The notes beneath the pieces were generated by a model that was not told the DNA's origin, ran no database searches, and was given only the letters and a program-made list of their open reading frames with translations. The position numbers and the translations under genes are program-made. DNA of 30,553 nt, from the NCBI GenBank assembly GCA_018398765.1, contig JAHBMJ010000998.1, positions 1-30,553 of the forward strand. Reading direction: 5' to 3'. Origin of the DNA: Chromera velia (lineage: Eukaryota > Sar > Chromeraceae). This document shows positions 19,732 to 30,142 of this stretch, one piece after another. How positions within the stretch are numbered: position 1 is the stretch's first letter; each line of letters starts with the position of its first letter.

Positions 19732-20529
19732 GATGACACACTTGCTGCACTTGCTGAGACACGGAAGCGATGAGAAATCCTTCCTGGAACACAGCCTTCG
19801 GGTGACTGAGAGCGGCGTTTCGTTGTCGGTTTCGTTTTCTCAGAAAAAATCTGCAGGTTAGAGATCTGTGCGGTCTGCGTATGGTCTGCGTTGACGTATT
19901 AATATATTAATTATCGTGGATGTCATCGAGCGCTCTAGCTAGCTGCGCGCGATGGCGGGGGTCCGCAAATCGCACGCATCCATCTGACGCACTCCGTGCG
20001 AATGGCCCGGAAAGCGAAATTTATTCTTGTTCCCCCTGCTTTTAATTTGGAAAGTGCCTCCTCAGCTGAATTGTCTTTCCGGGGCCGAGCTTGGCGTGCG
20101 TCAGATTCTTCCTGTAAACGTCGGACGCAGCCATCCGTGTAGTCTGGGGGGGTACAATTTTTGTTAAGTGCCCTCTCAGCTTCGCTTTCCGGGCCATCGA
20201 ACGCAGAGAGACACTAAAGAAAAAATATCCATCGAACGCATCATTCAAAAAGTTTTTTCACAAAAAAAAAAAAAAATCATGACGCATCCATCAAGATTAC
20301 GCGTGTCTAAATACTTTTAGTTACGCAAATGATAGAGGGGTTGCTTTTATATCAGGGAGGCACAACTAATGGATGTTACTCTAACCTATAAGGTATATAG
20401 TTCGTTTCCTCTATATATTTGAAATAGAAATACTAAAGGTTTTAATTTTTAGGGTGACTTCTACAATCAATGTTTACATAATCTCATAAAAAGGTTTGAT
20501 ACTGTTTTATTTATTTTACGTATAAGGAG
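19732..20529. other. Upstream region of secreted gene with short repeats
   Basis: No gene is supported. An inverted pair (about 20002-20020, atggcccggaaagcgaa; complement at 20181-20199) and a diverged direct repeat (aagtgcc..ctcagct..tttccggg near 20052 and 20167) suggest a small non-coding element of about 200 bases. Confidence 0.45.
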
Positions 20530-20534
20530 ACTCA

Positions 20535-20837
20535 TGTCAGCTTTGTACAGGGCTCTAAAGCATAATGGGGTTCTTAAGGATTCTTCTAGGGATACCTAGG
20601 GATTCTTAGGGAAGGAGGTCTGATGAGCAGACCAGTCTGTCAATGTCCTGCTATTCAATGTCAGTCTGCTAATACCAAACGACCTCGATACATAATTCGG
20701 ACCAATTGCTGTGCATACACACTCTCTTTGATCACCGGCATAATTCAGTTTGTTGAACCTGTTTTTTCTTCATGCTTACCGCCGCCACGCCTCTTCGTGG
20801 CGCGTCCAACATGGCGCGCCCAAGCGCAAGGCTCACA
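20535..20837 (-). repeat. 3' LTR of element 2
   Basis: 303-bp repeat matching 23533-23799. It contains an extra stretch of about 20 bases (tctagggatacctagggat) made of short internal repeats that is absent from the other LTR. A G-rich run (ggccggcgggcagg on minus) precedes it as a poor polypurine tract. Confidence 0.82.
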
Positions 20838-22458
20838 CCTGCCCGCCGGCCAAAGCCGACGTCCACGCTCGGTTCCATGCCTTCTTTATAATACCACATA
20901 CATACCTCGACCAATTTATTCACATGCAAACTCGAACGTCAATGAAATGCGCTTGTCACATTGTTATCCCACCTCCTCACACTTCCTCACACCTGCCTGC
21001 CGGACCTCTTCTCAAAGCCCAATCTAACAAGGATGATTCCGAAGTCCATGTTTACTCAAAACACAAACACTGAGCGGACACGCCTTACACTGACTCAGTG
21101 ACTCTCAATTGCTCTCGCATGGCAGACAACACAAACCATCCACACACCCACTCCTCTGTGATATGCTTGACCACACACACAACACAATCATCTCAGGGTC
21201 TCAATTCCAATGTCTGCATACGATATTACATCATACTTCTCTGGGCAATCCTCTGCAAGCGGGGCCCTGGCAATTTATATGCATGGGCGCCAGAGGACCA
21301 CAAACACTGTGACGGATAGTCGGAACGAATTAGGACCACACACGAGCAAATATGGTCGCCCAACGGTGCTCGCTTTGACTCTGAACTCTGTGAGCTTGTG
21401 TGCCCTCTCTCACTCGCTCTCACTTCCAAGGGTAACTTCCTTTCATGAGACGCTTCTCTTACCTGCACTCTTCAATGAATCTCCTTCCCACCATGGCTTT
21501 TCAATTCTTTTTGGAGTGGACTTTGAGTTAGCGGGCCTCTGTTTCTGGTACTGTCTCTTCTTCTTTTCTCCTTCGTATTTGGCTTACTTTCTTTCTCTTT
21601 CACTCTCCCCATCACACTTAAATAAACAAACACACAGCTAGAGGGAAAGTGAAGACAATAGACAGAGACAGCCAGAGAAACAACACATTTATATTCACAC
21701 AGCATTCACTGCAATCACCTCTCATCCCGTCTCTTTCCTTTCTACTTCACCTTTCTCCTCTTTTATTCTTCTCCTTCTATCTCACTACCTCAACCCCCTA
21801 TGACTAATTCCTATCACACAGAGTCAAGACAGTCGCCGGGATGTATAGAGAGAAATACAGTCAGACATACCAACCACCTCAACACACATACTTCGATCCT
21901 TTCTCCCCATACGCATCCACACACTCTATCCTTCCTCCCCCGGAAACAAATTTCCCAACTTCAACTCACAACCAAAAGAAAAACAATCCAGGAGTGTACT
22001 GACTTGGAGATGTGTAGCTGCCGCGGTGCCCTTATAGCACTATTCAGCGTTTAGAAACACGGCATTCATAATTGTAAGCAAAAACAGAAAAGACCACACA
22101 CCTCCAGTCACCATAACCAAGTTCCTCTACCCAATCAGTAAGGCTCCATCCAAGGATCCATTCCAAGCAGCGTTTTTCGTGCCCACCGCGGCGGCTGCTT
22201 TTGCTGAACCTCAGTAGCATGTACTCTTCACTGTGCATGGGTCATACCATGCTCATGACGCACTCTCCGCCTTCTTTCTCCTGTCATACCACCATAACTG
22301 ATCTTTTGTTTCGAGTTCTTTTTGTGAATTCCCTTCTAGCTCATTGCCAAGCTGTTCAACTCCGCATTCTGTTTGACCACTTTCTCTCCAAACGTCTCCG
22401 GTACTGACATCCAGTTATCATCATTGAAAATCCCACATGGCTTTCCTCCAACATACTG
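20838..22458. other. Non-coding internal region of LTR element 2
   Basis: 1.6 kb between the protein frame and the 3' LTR. It is rich in C/A and pyrimidine tracts, and its short frames lack motifs. It probably represents the long 3' untranslated part of the element or eroded coding sequence. Confidence 0.45.
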
Positions 22459-23313
22459 TCATCTGCCCTACGAATCCACAATCCTCAGCGGCTCAGACTG
22501 TACATAAAGTACACTTACTGCAGTGGCTACGGCCCTTACAGCTATCTTAGGCTCTCTGTAGCTCATCCGCTTTCTGTGCTTTCTGGGGTAAGTGCACACC
22601 CCATTTAGCTCTCGCTCCTGCCGTCGCTGTCGCTTCCGGTAACGGCGGTTATAGTCTCTCTCAGACCGTTCCTTGTGCTCCTTGCTTCTATTTCCATCCA
22701 CCGGGCTCATAGTGACCATCCCAACACTCTTTTCCTTCACAGGCTCCAATGGAACAGTCGGACGATGCTCTGCCCCTCGAACCTGACACAACTCCCTCTG
22801 TTCTACTGCGATGGCTTCTGCTTGCTTGGCATGACAGTCCCGGACAATCTGGTATATTCCCCTCACTTCCGGAGAAAGATCACTGGGGATGTTAGTCTGC
22901 ACACTGACTCTGCTGTTGTGAGGTGGTCTACTTGGTGTGGTTCTGGGTACTGTACCAGCTGCAGGCAGATGATCACGTACGACTTTGCAGAATAGGAAAT
23001 TCTCTCTGCTCTATTGCGCTCTAGTCATACGTTGACTTCTCCTTGTCCTCTTCCTTCTTTCTTTCCCAAACGTCACCACTGACGGTGCCTTAGTCTGATG
23101 GATTGCTTTGAGTTCCACCTCAGACACAGATTCCTCCTTCTTTCTCATTCCACCTCCCAACAACATCACCAGCTCCTCCGCTACTGCAAAACTTTTCCCA
23201 AAAACATCATGTCTGTTCTTTGTAGCGTCCACCACCGACACATGGTGAAGCTCGTCCACTCGATCGACAAACAACGCAACTTTCTCAAACGTCTCCAAAA
23301 TTTCTCCACTCAT
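22459..23313 (-). pseudogene. Unknown protein of LTR element 2, one in-frame stop
   Basis: From ATG 23313 one frame runs 285 codons to TGA 22459-22461, broken by TAG at 23011-23013 and again by TAG at 22468-22470 just before the end. Residues 1-96 share the element 1 pattern: HHVSVVDATKN, AEELVMLLGGG, and RTRRSQRMT just before the first stop. Distal to it are IPSDLSPEVRGIYQIVRD and an Arg-rich run (ERDYNRRYRKRQRRQERE). Both elements therefore encode an N-terminal helical module, a TRRS basic motif and a basic distal region. The function is unknown, and gag-like by position only. Confidence 0.62.
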
Positions 23314-23532
23314 GATGAATAAAACGACTCAGTATAATTTCTAACAGAGCATTCGACTATTTCTACAGATTTCTTAACACTGTGAGCAGCAAACCGTGTA
23401 GTCGGTTCAACTGTACCATCAACAGTGGTAATTCGGGTTCAACAGAAACTTTCAGCGATGGTCTATAATCCTCGCTGTCAGTAACCACGAACGTCCATAC
23501 AGCCGTGGTTGATCCTGCTCTACTAACTAAAC

Positions 23533-23799
23533 TATCAGCTTTGTACGGGGCTCTAGAGCATATTAACGGGGCTCTTAAGGATTCTTAGGGAAGGAGGTCT
23601 GATAAGCAGACCAGTCTATCAATATTCTGCTATTCAATGTCAGTTTGCTAATACCAAACGACCTCAACACATAATTCGGACCAATTGCTGTGCGCACGCG
23701 CTCTTTTTAATCACTGATACAATTCAGTCTGTCACGCGCGTCCCGCCATGCTTGCCGCTGCCACGCCTCTTTGCGGCGCGCCTAAGCGCAAGGCTCATA
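23533..23799 (-). repeat. 5' LTR of element 2
   Basis: 267-bp repeat matching 20535-20837. The terminal dinucleotides are TA on both ends instead of TG and CA. Confidence 0.8.
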
Positions 23800-23884
23800 A
23801 CTCAGATGTCGCCTCCTTGACCTCCACTTGATTCGTATACCCTCCTATTCCATGGAGCTGTTTATATGTGTCAAATTTTCGAAA

Positions 23885-25270
23885 CAAGTGGAAATAAAAA
23901 AGGAAAGAAGAAGAAGGAAGGAGAAGGAAGGAAGGAAGGAAGGAAGGAAGGAAGAAGAATGAAAGAAGTTGAAGGAAAGAAGGAGAAAGGAGGAAGGAAG
24001 GAAGGAAGGAAGGAAGGAAGAGGGGAGGGAAGGAAGGAAGGAAGGAAGGAAGGAAGAAAGAAAGGAAGGAAGGAACGAAAGTAAACGAAAGAAGGAAGGA
24101 AGAAAGGAAGGAAGGAAAATCAATGAATGAATGAATGAATGAATGAATGAATGAATGAATAAACGAATGAATGAATCAATAAATGAAGAAAGGAAAGGAA
24201 GGAAAGAAGGAAGGAAGGAAGGAAGGAAAGAAGGAAGGAAGGAAGGAAGGAACGAAGGGAGGGAGGGAGGGAGGGAAAGAGGGAGGGGAGGGAAGGAGGG
24301 AGGGAGGGAGGGAGGGGGGGAGGAAAGAGAGGAGGAAGGAAGGAAGGAAGGGAGGAAGGAAGGAAGCCTTAGGAAGGAAGGAGAAAGAACAAAGGAAGGA
24401 AAGAAGGAAGGAAGGAAGGAAGGAAGGAGGAAAAGAGGGAAGGAGGGAAGGGGGGAAGGGGGGAAGGAGGGAAGGAGAGAAAGGGGGAAGGAGGGATGGA
24501 GGGAAAGAGGGAAAGAAGGAAGAAAGGAAGAGAAGGAGGGAAGGAAGAAAGGGAGAAAGGAAAGGAAGGAAGGAAACAAAGAAGCAAGGAAGTAAGGGAG
24601 GAAGGAAGAGAGGAAAGAAGGGAGAAAGGGAGGAAAGAAGGAAGCCTCAGGGAGGGAGGAAGGGAGGAAGGGAGGAAGAATTGAAAGAAGGGGGGAAGGA
24701 AAGAAGGAAAGAAGACAGGAAAAAGGGGAGGCAGGGGATAGAGAGACCCTGGGAAGGGAAGGAACTTTAAGGGAGTGGGGGGAAAGGAAGGAAAAGAAAA
24801 ATCTTTAAGTGAGTTTTAAGTGAGAACAGAAGGAAAAAAGAAAGAAAAGAAGTGGAAGAAGGAGGAAGGGGAAAAGGGGAGAAGGAGAAAGGAAACTAGA
24901 GAAGAGAAAAAGCAGGGAGGGAAGAAGGGACTTAGAAGGGACTCGAGCGAAGGAGACATAGGGAGATGACCAGGGAGATGAAGGAGGGAAGAAGGGGAGA
25001 GAGGGAGGGGGGGGAAAAGTTATTGAAGAAGGGAAGCAACGAAGAGAGCGAGGAAGGAGGGAAGGGGGGAGGGAGGGAGATAGCCAGGGGGGGCAAAAAA
25101 GGAAGCAGAGGAGGCCCGGGAGGAGGGGAAGAGGGGAGGAAATAAGGAGAGGGAGGAGAGGGGGGGGAAGCATGGAGCGGCCAAAGAGATGGGAGTTGAG
25201 CAAGGAAGGAGAGGGGAGACATGTTGAGGGCGGCTAAAAAGGGGATGGAATGGAGGAAAACCAAGGAAAA
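23885..25270. repeat. Polypurine GGAA-type satellite, about 1.4 kb
   Basis: The plus strand is almost entirely purine, mainly GGAA/GGAG/GAAA units. It is interrupted by a TGAA array (about 24118-24190) and rare pyrimidines. Order decays toward the right (24780-25270) into less regular purine DNA. Long frames on both strands (Gly/Lys/Arg/Glu or Phe/Leu/Pro/Ser only) are artefacts. Such tracts can adopt triplex (H-DNA) structure. Confidence 0.92.
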
Positions 25271-25299
25271 CACTTTGGGGAATAATAATTTATTGTAAG

Positions 25300-26046
25300 A
25301 AGGAGTCCTACCTACACAGATGAATGCAAACGGCGAGACGACTTGCATGTAGGGTCCCCAGCTGTCCACCCTCCTGCGGTGTGCCGTTGTACATGGAGGC
25401 AGGGGGGGTCACTGCCCCCCCGTTGCCTGGGAAGCAATCTGCATTCATTTTCAGAATGCAGAGAATGCAGTCCCCTGCCGTAGTGGTGGGAAATAGGAAT
25501 GGGAGTTGGGAGACAGGGCAACAATCTTTCTCCGCAGACGCCTGCGAAATCTCCGACTTACCGGCAGCTGTCGTATGTTAGGTGCACGGACGGTTACCCA
25601 GGGACTCTTGCTGGGTGATGGGAAGGAGGACGTCCCCTGATGACAAAGGGGCTTACCCGATGGTGAAGAGGAATACGGACGCAAGATAAGAGAAAAAGAA
25701 AACTTTAAGAAGATGCGAGAATAAGTCCTACCGCGCTGCGATGACTCAACATATGACCTAGCCTTCAACGCAGACGCAGTGGAAATACAGCTTCCTAATC
25801 TGTTGGCTGAGTGTTTCATGGTTCTTGCAGAAATGCTCTCGGATTGGCTTAGAATTGCTTTGGAAATCCGGGGGCCATGGCACGAGGGGTGGCCTTGTAC
25901 GGTATGAGAAGCCCCGGCACGTGTCCGTATTTTTGTAGCGTTGGGCCGCGCGTAGCATGCCATGGCCCTCACGAGTTCCGACAAACTTTGCGGTTTCATA
26001 CCGCACAGTACAGGAAACTTTGTCCTTTGAAACTTTACCAAAATGA
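25300..26046 (+). CDS. Possible spliced host gene, terminal exons
   Basis: A stretch at about 25737-25901 reads STYDLAFNADAVEIQLPNLL and then an amphipathic, protein-like helix region. With a donor GTATGA at 25902 and an acceptor tttttgtag ending at 25938 it joins in frame to a tail ending ETLSFETLPK and TGA 26044-26046. The intron would be only 37 bases, unlike the 319- and 643-base introns of the MCTS1-like gene, which lowers confidence. Upstream pieces (25324-25575, with CPPSCG) may be earlier exons. I recognise no family. A 196-codon minus frame overlaps (26041-25451) and looks like antisense shadow. Confidence 0.25.
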
Positions 26047-26415
26047 TGTGTGAACTCTAATAAGTCGAATGGTACCCTTCACGTTTCTATGCGATTTTTT
26101 TCTATTTTTTGGTTCGAAGTTGCTCTCCTATCCTGGAACTGCAGGAGTTAGAGCTTCTGTTGCTCGAACCCGGGGTCCCACCCGGGTCCTCCAAAAGGAA
26201 AATGGTCCAGCATGCATAGCCTCATTGCAGCTTTTTCATCGATCGCGACGCAGGCGGCTTGCAGACACATGACTGACAGGCTAAGGTTCAAGATTCAGCT
26301 AGCGCATGATAAACGCCGTGTCACTGACAGACCAGCATAACATTTTGACAGACAAGTGAGTGTGTGGTGAAAGGCAGTTTATGTTTCCACGTCTTTCTAG
26401 ACTAAAGAAATGTTG
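26047..26415. other. No gene seen
   Basis: Mixed-composition sequence. A 67-codon plus frame (26069-26272) has no motif. Confidence 0.4.
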
Positions 26416-26419
26416 ACCT

Positions 26420-26604
26420 AAGTTCGTCGTTGGGGCCACCCTGCTGGCTCTTTCAAAATCTTCTCAAGCCAACACCACCGCCTCATAGGCAATAGTGCTT
26501 CGCGGCACGCACCGACCGTCGAACGTCACTACAGAGTTTGCGCATACTGCCTTTGAGGACTTTATCCTCCGGTTTGACAAGAAGTATGCCACTGATATAA
26601 CGTG
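26420..26604 (+). pseudogene. Possible papain-family protease propeptide fragment
   Basis: 26420-26485 reads KFVVGATLLALSKSSQA, like a secretory signal peptide but lacking ATG, with TGA two codons upstream. An acceptor-like ctacag (ending 26534) is followed by FAHTAFEDFILRFDKKYATD. The F-x2-F-x6-K-x-Y spacing is that of the I29 inhibitor propeptide of cathepsin L-like cysteine proteases. No catalytic-domain exon (Cys, His or Asn motifs) is seen downstream. It is either a gene fragment or a coincidence. Confidence 0.3.
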
Positions 26605-28126
26605 TCTACTAGTCGATTCACGAATTCAGACAAGAAGGTCTGTTAAGCTAGACGTTTGTTGTTATTCCCTCGGTCACTCTGTGCCTGTCAGTCTGATTCT
26701 ACTCTCTCATACAACAGAAACGCGACTGTTGATTCATGTGGCTAAAAGCTATGCAACGACACGTGTGCTCATTTCAATCACGGCCCCGGAAAGACACACA
26801 CGCAGGCCGGCTCAATCACGATATATGCAAAGAGGCGGGGCGCTCGCTCACGCTCACGCCACAATCAGTACACACGTTACACATGCCCTCCATTCAAATC
26901 GATCGTCCTTGATTGATCCGATCAAAACGTGCCTCGATGATTGTTCGATCCTTATGATTTGATCCAAGGACCTCACACTTCTTTCTAAAGGTTTAACTTA
27001 ACGGCTTTGGACATCTCTTTTCTTTTCATTCAATTCTATTCTGCTTCTGAATCAACCCTAAAATCACTTCTACTTCTTCTTAATTGTATCCAAACAAAAA
27101 GTCAGCAAGATGTGAAATGAAGAATCTTCATATCGATCAGCGTTCTTTCAATCACGCGATCTTTGCATAGATATGAAAAAAATTTCCTCGCACTGACAGA
27201 TGGAGAGAGAGATAGACATTTTCACATTAATAGCTGCAACTATACACAAGCAGATGCGTCTTTACGAATCTGTTTCTTTCCTTTCGCGCGCAAAGCAAAC
27301 ACATTACCATAACCCCAAGCTACAACAATCCTCATTCCCCTTTATTCTCATCAGTTTGCAACAATGTCGCACGCTAAGCTTCACGCCCCCGCGACAAAGT
27401 CACACAGCCAGTCTACATTCTCATATTGCTGGCATCTCAACCATACCTCCCTTCATCCTCTCCACACCGCAGTGTCCCATTTTCAATAGACACCACAACC
27501 CCACATCGCAAAGTGACGCGTCCAGTGATGTACCACTTCGCAGCTCAATCAACTCAACCAACCTGTGTTCACGACTCAGGGCTATAACGGTCACGACCTA
27601 GGTCGCGACGGGGTCGCAGACTCTCTGAGCCTGTCAACAGTAAATCGCATCTTACATCATCACCTCACCACATTTCTCTTCCTCCATTCTCACTGCTCCA
27701 TCTGTCTTAACTTCATCTCCACTGGCCCAGAGATGGATCTCTCTCCAACTCTTGCAGTTTCTTGAAGATTGGTCTCCAGAACTCGACTGGGTCTGCTGGA
27801 ATTTCACGTTTCTTGTGAACTTCTATGCTAATCTCCTTGTCTCCTTCCATCCACCGTCTCAGCTCACCTGTCTCCCTTTCTTTGACGACAGTTGTTTCTA
27901 CCCTTCTTACTTCTTGCCTCGACTGCTTCTTTTTCTCTCTGGGATCGGGCGGTGGTCTGCCCGGACGGTCCTACTTCCACTGGGAAAGCATCGCATTTCC
28001 CATCAGATGACTATGGAGACGACACTCCTTCTTGTACACCTTTCTTTCTGCTTATTTCTGCTAGACCCATCAGCGACACTCTCCCCTCCTCTGCCACAGT
28101 GGCGGGTCGCCCCATAATATTGGCGA
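26605..28126. other. No gene resolved
   Basis: Frames at 26605-26962, 27200-27601 and 27752-28117 (+) lack motifs. The minus strand near 28205-27800 has a charged, protein-like frame with one TAG and a basic end, possibly eroded retroelement sequence, which I could not identify. Confidence 0.35.
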
Positions 28127-28849
28127 ATGCATACCGCCATGCACTTCTTCCGTCGGGTGTCAGTCGTTTCACTGAGCTCCTTATCGGCCCGAGCCTCCCC
28201 TGCAAGCGTAAAGAGCTTGGATAGTTCAGATGGCTTGCCCGGCTTCCCCATATTAAGCACCGGTTTTTGTGGCCCCTGGGTATTAAAGCCTGACCAGCCT
28301 CTTGGGGGTAATACCTTCGATAAACGGGGAGACGCTTGTATTACAGCTGCTCCCCCCCCTCCCCCACTTGCACCCGTACAGGCGCCTACAAGCACACCAT
28401 CAATTAGTGCTGCGCCCCCGATACCTCCTGCAGCTTCTCTTCCTGCACCTGTACCTGCACCTATACCCACACTGTCAGATGAAGAAGACTATTGGGAGTA
28501 CTTCACTGCTTCCATACCTCAGAGCCAGCCGGCACCCCCTGCTCCAGCTCCAGCTCCACCCCCCCCCTCTCAGCCACTGTTCAGTGTCTTTGACGATGTT
28601 GTTGCAGATAGTAGCAGCGCCAGTGTAAGCACAGCGGTCCCAGCGCTATCTTTTACAGGTGTATCCCTTGGGACCTCGCAGCAGCTGCAACACACAACAG
28701 AATGGCCTCAGCAGCCACAAGTAGGAGGAGCTGGAGGAGGGTTTCCCTCCATGTCCCCCCCTGGTGGAGTTTCCGCAATGTCCTCCGGCTCCTCTTCCTC
28801 TTCTTCAGCTCCGCCCCCCCTCTCTCAGCCGCCTCCCCCCTCTCGGTAA
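28127..28849 (+). CDS. Proline-rich protein segment, host gene exon(s)
   Basis: The 240-codon frame is dominated by Pro/Ala (APPPPPLAPVQAPTS and similar), Ser runs and a short acidic piece (LSDEEDYWEYF), typical of disordered RNA- or actin-associated proteins. Coding look is best from about 28225 on; the first 30 codons may be non-coding. From 28721 it contains a repeat unit that recurs twice downstream in the same frame. It ends at TAA 28847-28849, which also lies in a perfect donor motif (GTAAGT, 28846-28851). It probably belongs with the CCCH exons downstream, since the frame is shared, but the splice pattern is unresolved. Confidence 0.45.
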   Translation: MHTAMHFFRRVSVVSLSSLSARASPASVKSLDSSDGLPGFPILSTGFCGPWVLKPDQPLGGNTFDKRGDACITAAPPPPPLAPVQAPTSTPSISAAPPIPPAASLPAPVPAPIPTLSDEEDYWEYFTASIPQSQPAPPAPAPAPPPPSQPLFSVFDDVVADSSSASVSTAVPALSFTGVSLGTSQQLQHTTEWPQQPQVGGAGGGFPSMSPPGGVSAMSSGSSSSSSAPPPLSQPPPPSR

Positions 28850-29030
28850 GTAGGAGGAGCTGGAGGAGGGCTTCTCTCCATATCTCCCACAGGCAGAGTT
28901 TCCGCAATGTTTTCCGGCTCCTCTTCCTCTTCTTCAGCTCTGTCTCCCCCCTCTCAGCAAGTAGGAGGAGCTGGAAAACGGCTTCTTTCCATGTTCCCCC
29001 TAGGCGGAGTTTCCCTATCGACTCCTTTAT
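28721..29030 (+). repeat. Three tandem in-frame repeats (Gly/Ser/Pro coding)
   Basis: Units start at 28721, 28850 and 28961, each with gtaggaggagctgga (VGGAG). Units 1 and 2 continue to a Ser run (SGSSSSSSA). The third is truncated near 29020. All are in one frame. Between units 1 and 2 the codon is TAA, while CAA stands before units 1 and 3. Confidence 0.8.
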
Positions 29031-29126
29031 GTTCTTTGTGTTTTGGGAGGAACAAGAGATTTTGTGTGCTTTACAAAGCAACTCGTTAATAGAAGCCTGG
29101 TCATCCTGTGTCTGCTGCCTCTACAG

Positions 29127-29272
29127 CCCCCACAGGCTACTCCCGTTCTTCGTCTTTTCAACACCAGCCGCAGGACCAGTCTGACTTACTGTCACAGAAG
29201 ACAAAACCCAAAAGCGATTCAGACGATCCACTTGCGTCATTCATGGACGGGGGAGCAAATTGCATAGGCACT
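29127..29272 (+). CDS. Probable internal exon upstream of zinc-finger exon
   Basis: An acceptor with a pyrimidine tract (gctgcctctacag, ending 29126) and a donor GTAACT at 29273 bound 146 bases coding KTKPKSDSDDPLASFMDGG, in the same frame as the proline-rich segment. It ends on a whole codon. The CCCH exons begin on a whole codon, so a join keeps frame. Function unknown. Confidence 0.45.
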
Positions 29273-29351
29273 GTAACTGCCACTCTTTACGTCTCCGTCC
29301 GCTCCCTCTGCAAGTGGCAGTCCTGCTGCCTCCCACGTGACTCAACATCAG

Positions 29352-29495
29352 CCCTCCGAGGCAGAGGCAATTCTTCTAGTACAATTCTGTAGAAGGTAGA
29401 ATGACAGAAGGCGCTGTGGCATAAATTGCCAGTTTGAGCATCGCTGCCCTGTTTACTCGGAAGCAGACGAGGACTCCGAGCATCAGAAGTGTTAG
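29352..29495 (+). pseudogene. CCCH-type zinc-finger exon, copy 1 (nonsense)
   Basis: After acatcag (ending 29351) the frame reads PSEAEAI, then FCRR, a TAG at 29397-29399, then RRCGINCQFEH. Copy 2 has TGG (Trp) at the stop's position, so a single G-to-A change broke this copy. The frame ends at TAG 29493-29495. If spliced, this exon would truncate the protein, so it is probably skipped or dead. Confidence 0.6.
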
Positions 29496-30142
29496 TGCTC
29501 GTTTTTTTTCTCATTTTTTTTTTTTTATCCATGCATTTAAATTTCTATCGTGCGAAGTCAATGTGAAGTAACCGAAGTCAATGTGAGGGAAGAAGAGCGG
29601 ATGAAAGAAGAAATGGGAGGCACGGAGCCGGACATCTAGGCGCATTTCCCTTTCCCCTTCTCTCTAGTGAAGGGAGACTGGGGGTCGCGGAGTGAGTTAA
29701 TTCCTAAGTGAAGGAGTGAGAGAAAAGAGTGTCGAAAGAAGCACATGCATGTGAAGTTTTAGGTTTCGGGAACAGGGCACGGATAGAGCTTTTTTTGGGG
29801 TCTGTTTGGGAATATGAATGAATATTGGGCAGTAAGTGAAGTAACCGAAGTCAATGTGAGGGAATTAAGGGGGGTAGATGGAAGAAGAAATGGGAGGCAC
29901 GAATCAGAGAGAGGGAAAGGGGAGGGAGGAGATGTTACGTATACTCCTAGAGATATTCGACGTCAGTCAATGACGGTCAATGACATGTGGAGGGTTTTGA
30001 AGAAGACTGCTGTCTGACGGGTAGGGGGGCCGGCCAAAGACAATGGGGTCACTTTTAGGATTCTAGAACCGAAAGCCCACTCCTTTCCGAGGACGGTTAA
30101 TTTTCAAGGAGTCCTCTTATGTCCCACAGGACTTCACATCAG
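29496..30142. other. Intronic or intergenic, with a direct repeat
   Basis: The stretch 29563-29623 recurs at 29836-29900 (gtgaagtaaccgaagtcaa ... atgggaggcac). No other gene is seen. The two repeats lie between the two zinc-finger copies, so the segment has been duplicated more than once. Confidence 0.5.

Larger units (their letters stand above)
20530..23804 (-). mobile_element. LTR retrotransposon without pol, element 2
   Basis: Direct repeats 20535-20837 and 23533-23799 bound the element. The 5-bp sequence ACTCA occurs immediately outside both (20530-20534 and 23800-23804), a target duplication. On the element (minus) strand the 3' LTR reads TG...CA, while the 5' LTR has decayed to TA...TA, both by transitions. 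LTR divergence with indels (303 versus 267 bp) makes it older than element 1. Its protein (22459-23313) shares a module with element 1's. No protease, RT or integrase is seen. No TGG primer site remains next to the 5' LTR. Confidence 0.82.

Noticed and set aside
23506-23518. Thirteen-base match to the start of small-subunit rRNA (tggttgatcctgc)
   Set aside because: Similarity stops after 13 bases and no other rRNA sequence follows, so it is chance or at most part of a degraded primer site.
23845-24770. Long open frames on both strands of the purine tract
   Set aside because: Purine-only DNA lacks stops on plus and pyrimidine-only DNA rarely has them on minus. The translations use only a handful of residues and follow the repeat unit.
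25451-26041. 196-codon minus-strand frame
   Set aside because: Ser/Arg-rich without motif; the plus strand offers more protein-like segments with a possible splice junction. Kept only as an alternative.
28003-28470. Minus-strand Gly/Ala-rich frame of 155 codons
   Set aside because: Its first half is the complement of the Pro/Ala-rich plus frame. A charged stretch (KPSELSKLFTLAGEARADKE) faintly resembles the LTR-element protein, but spacing to the basic motif does not fit.
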